A DNA stretch of 8,847 nucleotides from an uncultured Burkholderiales bacterium (GTDB taxonomy: Bacteria; Pseudomonadota; Gammaproteobacteria; Burkholderiales; Burkholderiaceae_C), in contig CAIODK010000302.1 in assembly GCA_903856995.1 (NCBI GenBank), forward strand, positions 1-8,847, read 5' to 3'. A program made the position numbers and the translations under genes. Numbering within the stretch: the first letter of the stretch is position 1; each line of letters opens with the position of its first letter. The notes beneath the pieces were generated by a model. The model ran no database searches, was not told the origin of the DNA, and saw only the letters and a list, made by a program, of their open reading frames with translations. Below are positions 6,743 to 8,847 of this stretch, piece after piece.

Positions 6743-8323
6743 TCAGGCTTTGGGCTTGAAGCGTGTGGCGTCTAAAAACTGGGCGAGTCGGGCTTCAATG
6801 GCGAGTGGCTCGCCGTGCCATTGTGCGGCCAGCAATTCGCCGCAGAGCAAACCCAGCGTCAAACCGCGCGAGCCCATGGCTGTGTTCATGTACAAGCCCT
6901 CGGGCGCGTTCCACACGCGGCCTGTCATGGGTAAGCGGTCGTGCACACCACAGCGCACGCCGGCCCAGCCGTGCACAAGGGGTGCGTCTGAGCCCACGGT
7001 GGCAAACAGGGGGGCAAGTGCGGCAGCGGTGTCTGGCTCTAAGGCTTGCAAGCGCTCTAAGTTTTCGGCATGGTCCACATCGAGCAAGCGGGCATCGCTG
7101 TTGATGCGGTCATACGTGGCGCCTGTGTACCAAGCGGGTCCGTCGGGCGAGGTGATGTTGTGCACAAAGCTGCCATGGCCGTTCACTGGAGTGATGGGCA
7201 TGGGCGAACCATTCGATGCGTTGGGCACATCGGCCATCAGGCCCCAAGAGATTTGTCCGCGCAGTGGGTTGATGCGTGGGCTGCTGCCGTCTTCAGTGGC
7301 GGTGGCGACCAGTGCGGCAGAGCCGGGGCCTGCGGCCAACACCACGCGTGCCGATTCAGCTAAGACCGTGTCGCCTTGCAGCACTTGCCACTGTGTATCC
7401 ACGCGTCGCAACGCATCGGCTTTCGCGTTGCCTTGCCAACGAATGTTGGGGTGGTTCAGCAAGGCGTGCACCAACTGGACAGGTCGCAACCACGCCCCGC
7501 GTGGGTGCCAGTAGGCGTCATCGGGCGCGGGAGGTGGTGCTTTGCGTGTCCAGTCGTTGGCGGTGTGGGCGTGCTCGCCTAGCCAGCTCAGAGGCACGCC
7601 GCCGCGTCTGGTTTTGCCGGGCAGGCGACGTTCGCGCACGCCTGTGCAGCCCCAATCCACGCCTTCGATCAACCGGCTGCGCATGGTTTGTTCCATGTAG
7701 CGTAAGCCCGCACGCGACAGGCGCGATACGCCGCTGTCGTCGTGCGAGGTGTGCGGGGCCACCACGCCCACGGGGAGGCCTGATGCGCCGGCTGCAGGCG
7801 CTGCGCCCGCGTCTAGCACCGTCACCTGCCAGCCGCGCTCGGCCAGTGCGCGTGCGGTGCCTGCACCGGCAATGCCTGCGCCAATGATGGTCACGGTGCG
7901 CGCGTGCAAGGCCGCTGTGTCGCTGGGCATTTGGCAAGGGCCAGTGGGGTGTGCGCGCAGCAGGTGCGCAAACTCGGGCCATGACGCATGTGCGCCCACG
8001 CACAGGGTGAGCGCGAGGCAGTCATCCCCGGTGGGGGCAAGCGCAAAGCGCAGGCGGTGAAGGCCCGGCAACAAGCCCCAGCATTGCGCGGCCAGTTGTT
8101 GGGCGAGGAGCCGCAGGGCGGGGTGCGGTGCAGCCGCGCTCAGCAATGCATCGGCTTGCAGCGGCTGCTCGGTGTGCGCAACCACGTGCATGTGGGTGGG
8201 GCGTTGGGCGTCAGCCGACCAGTCGTGCCACAGACGTAGAAAAGCCAGCTCATCAAAGCTGGCTTGGGTGTGGCACCAGCTGCGACAGCCGTGCCATGCG
8301 TGCGCTGGGTGCGTGAAGGCCAC
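6743..8323 (-). CDS. mnmC: tRNA cmnm5s2U oxidoreductase MnmC with decayed MnmD half
   Basis: 526-residue protein whose C-terminal 385 residues are the FAD oxidoreductase domain of MnmC. That domain removes the carboxymethyl group from cmnm5(s2)U34 of tRNA to give nm5(s2)U. Visible are the dinucleotide fold TVTIIGAGIAG (143-153), the family motif ASGLPVGVVAPH (180-191), SRLSRAGLRYM (200-210) and, near the end, a GWAGVRCGVHDRLPMTG segment and MGSRGLTLG. Normal bifunctional MnmC has about 240-250 residues of MnmD methyltransferase first. Here only about 140 remain. They are still alignable from memory (AQRPTHMHVV, PHPALRLLAQQL, WGLLPGLHRLRF, LALTLCVGA), but the ETGFGxGLNFL SAM loop is replaced by TQASFDELAFL and the catalytic DGF region is absent. 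The start is a GTG directly after yggX, with no clear ribosome site. A second methyltransferase elsewhere would be needed to finish mnm5(s2)U. Confidence 0.88.
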   Translation of the reverse strand: MAFTHPAHAWHGCRSWCHTQASFDELAFLRLWHDWSADAQRPTHMHVVAHTEQPLQADALLSAAAPHPALRLLAQQLAAQCWGLLPGLHRLRFALAPTGDDCLALTLCVGAHASWPEFAHLLRAHPTGPCQMPSDTAALHARTVTIIGAGIAGAGTARALAERGWQVTVLDAGAAPAAGASGLPVGVVAPHTSHDDSGVSRLSRAGLRYMEQTMRSRLIEGVDWGCTGVRERRLPGKTRRGGVPLSWLGEHAHTANDWTRKAPPPAPDDAYWHPRGAWLRPVQLVHALLNHPNIRWQGNAKADALRRVDTQWQVLQGDTVLAESARVVLAAGPGSAALVATATEDGSSPRINPLRGQISWGLMADVPNASNGSPMPITPVNGHGSFVHNITSPDGPAWYTGATYDRINSDARLLDVDHAENLERLQALEPDTAAALAPLFATVGSDAPLVHGWAGVRCGVHDRLPMTGRVWNAPEGLYMNTAMGSRGLTLGLLCGELLAAQWHGEPLAIEARLAQFLDATRFKPKA

Positions 8324-8329
8324 GCAGCT

Positions 8330-8602
8330 TTAAGCGCTGGGGGGCACGTAGCCTTGCACGGCATCAGCGCCGTCGCCGAAGAAATGTTTTTCCATTTGGC
8401 GCTTCAGGTATTCACGGGCGCGCAGGTCGGCGAGGTTCAAACGGTTTTCGTTGACCAGCATGGTTTGCTGCTTGATCCAATCGGCCCAAGCTTGTTTGCT
8501 GACGCTTTCCCAAATGCGTTTGCCCAGTTCACCGGGGTAGGGCGGCAAATCGAGGCCCTCTGCTTCGGTGCCGAGTTTGATGCATTGAACGGTGCGTGAC
8601 AT
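8330..8602 (-). CDS. yggX: Probable Fe(2+)-trafficking protein YggX
   Basis: 90-residue cytoplasmic protein of the iron-trafficking (YggX) family, linked in enterobacteria to protecting iron-sulphur enzymes from oxidative damage. The sequence runs typically from MSRTVQCIKLG (conserved cysteine C7) through GLDLPPYPGELGKRI, the WADWIKQQTMLVNE segment and LNLADLRAREYLKRQMEKHFFG. Full length matches the family. I chose the ATG at 8602 because the family begins there; the open frame continues upstream to 8740 but overlaps the preceding gene and encodes nothing family-like. The 82 bases upstream (8603-8684) hold no -35/-10 pair that I trust, and only a weak GAAAAG ribosome site. It is the first complete gene of the minus-strand run with mnmC, chrA and the kinase gene. 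Confidence 0.95.
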   Translation of the reverse strand: MSRTVQCIKLGTEAEGLDLPPYPGELGKRIWESVSKQAWADWIKQQTMLVNENRLNLADLRAREYLKRQMEKHFFGDGADAVQGYVPPSA

Positions 8603-8684
8603 GGTGGTGTACTTTTCAGAAATAAAGGTTGGAACGAGTGCAAGACTGTAGCAATGTTTGCTTAGGCTTTTGCTGTGTCGGGGC

Positions 8685-8847
8685 TTAGATGACTTTGAAG
8701 TGGTGCGTGCCGTCGCGGGCCAGCTGATCGACCAGTCCAAACTCCCAGTCGAGGTAGCCCTGCATGGCTTCCACGGGGTTATTGGTGCCCTCGTAGGGAC
8801 GGCGGTAGCGGTCCACGCGTGGCACTGCCATTTGGTGATCGCCAGGC
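8685..8847 (-). CDS. C-terminal end of an unidentified protein
   Basis: The last 54 codons of a gene entering from the right edge, ending with TAA at 8685-8687. The readable protein is hydrophilic and ends DQLARDGTHHFKVI, preceded by RVDRYRRPYEGTNNPVEAMQ. Codon choice fits a real gene: G/C is favoured at third positions, and no stop interrupts the frame. I do not recognise the family from this fragment. It lies 82 bases upstream of yggX on the same strand, so it could belong to the same transcription unit or lie just before its promoter. Confidence 0.65.
   Translation of the reverse strand, partial: PGDHQMAVPRVDRYRRPYEGTNNPVEAMQGYLDWEFGLVDQLARDGTHHFKVI

Noticed and set aside
6708..7514. 268-codon plus-strand open frame
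   Set aside because: It lies antisense to the well-supported mnmC and runs past its 3' end. Its product is a Ser/Ala/Pro/Arg-rich string without motifs, a shadow of G+C-rich coding sequence.
8603..8740. N-terminal extension of yggX by 46 codons
   Set aside because: It overlaps the preceding gene in a different frame and precedes the conserved MSRTVQC start of the family.

Overview
The window looks like chromosome from a betaproteobacterium of the order Burkholderiales, most likely Comamonadaceae (Limnohabitans/Rhodoferax-like). This rests on moderate-to-high G+C coding sequence, the DIGGRSTE form of the exopolyphosphatase motif, a beta-type MnmC, the small iron-trafficking protein YggX, and a leucine-rich-repeat (LRR) protein kinase of a type I recall from Burkholderiales. 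The assignment comes from recognising the proteins, not from a search. I see no rRNA, tRNA, CRISPR array or insertion sequence. No gap between genes exceeds about 125 bases.

Left part (1-3995): phosphate and polyphosphate. An exopolyphosphatase gene (ppx, minus strand) and a secreted alkaline phosphatase gene (phoA, plus strand) diverge from a 122-base gap. The gap carries TGTCAT repeats that read as a Pho box for phoA and, sharing one half-site, as a weaker Pho box for ppx. phoA is followed after 30 bases by a gene for an exported protein of unknown function, probably in the same transcript. Beyond the 3' end of ppx, at the left edge of the window, lie a second cluster of TGTCAT repeats and a second copy of the AAAC...GTTT element found at the ppx start.

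Right part (4017-8847): a compact minus-strand run, in transcription order: the end of an unidentified gene cut by the window edge, yggX (iron trafficking/oxidative protection), mnmC (tRNA wobble-uridine oxidoreductase), chrA (chromate transporter), and a gene for a fused LRR and Ser/Thr kinase protein. From yggX to the kinase the gaps are 6, 19 and 2 bases, so these four genes are probably co-transcribed. The two halves of the window converge at about 4000, where the gap is only 21 bases.

Two genes are abnormal. The kinase gene is frameshifted at a run of seven G (seven C in the coding sense), which separates the ATP-binding lobe from the catalytic loop. MnmC keeps a full FAD oxidoreductase domain, but its methyltransferase (MnmD) half has shrunk to a remnant without the SAM-binding and DGF(S/A)P-type motifs. 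The most interesting points are this decayed MnmD half, the shared-half-site Pho promoter with a possibly leaderless ppx message, and the frameshifted LRR kinase coupled to chrA.
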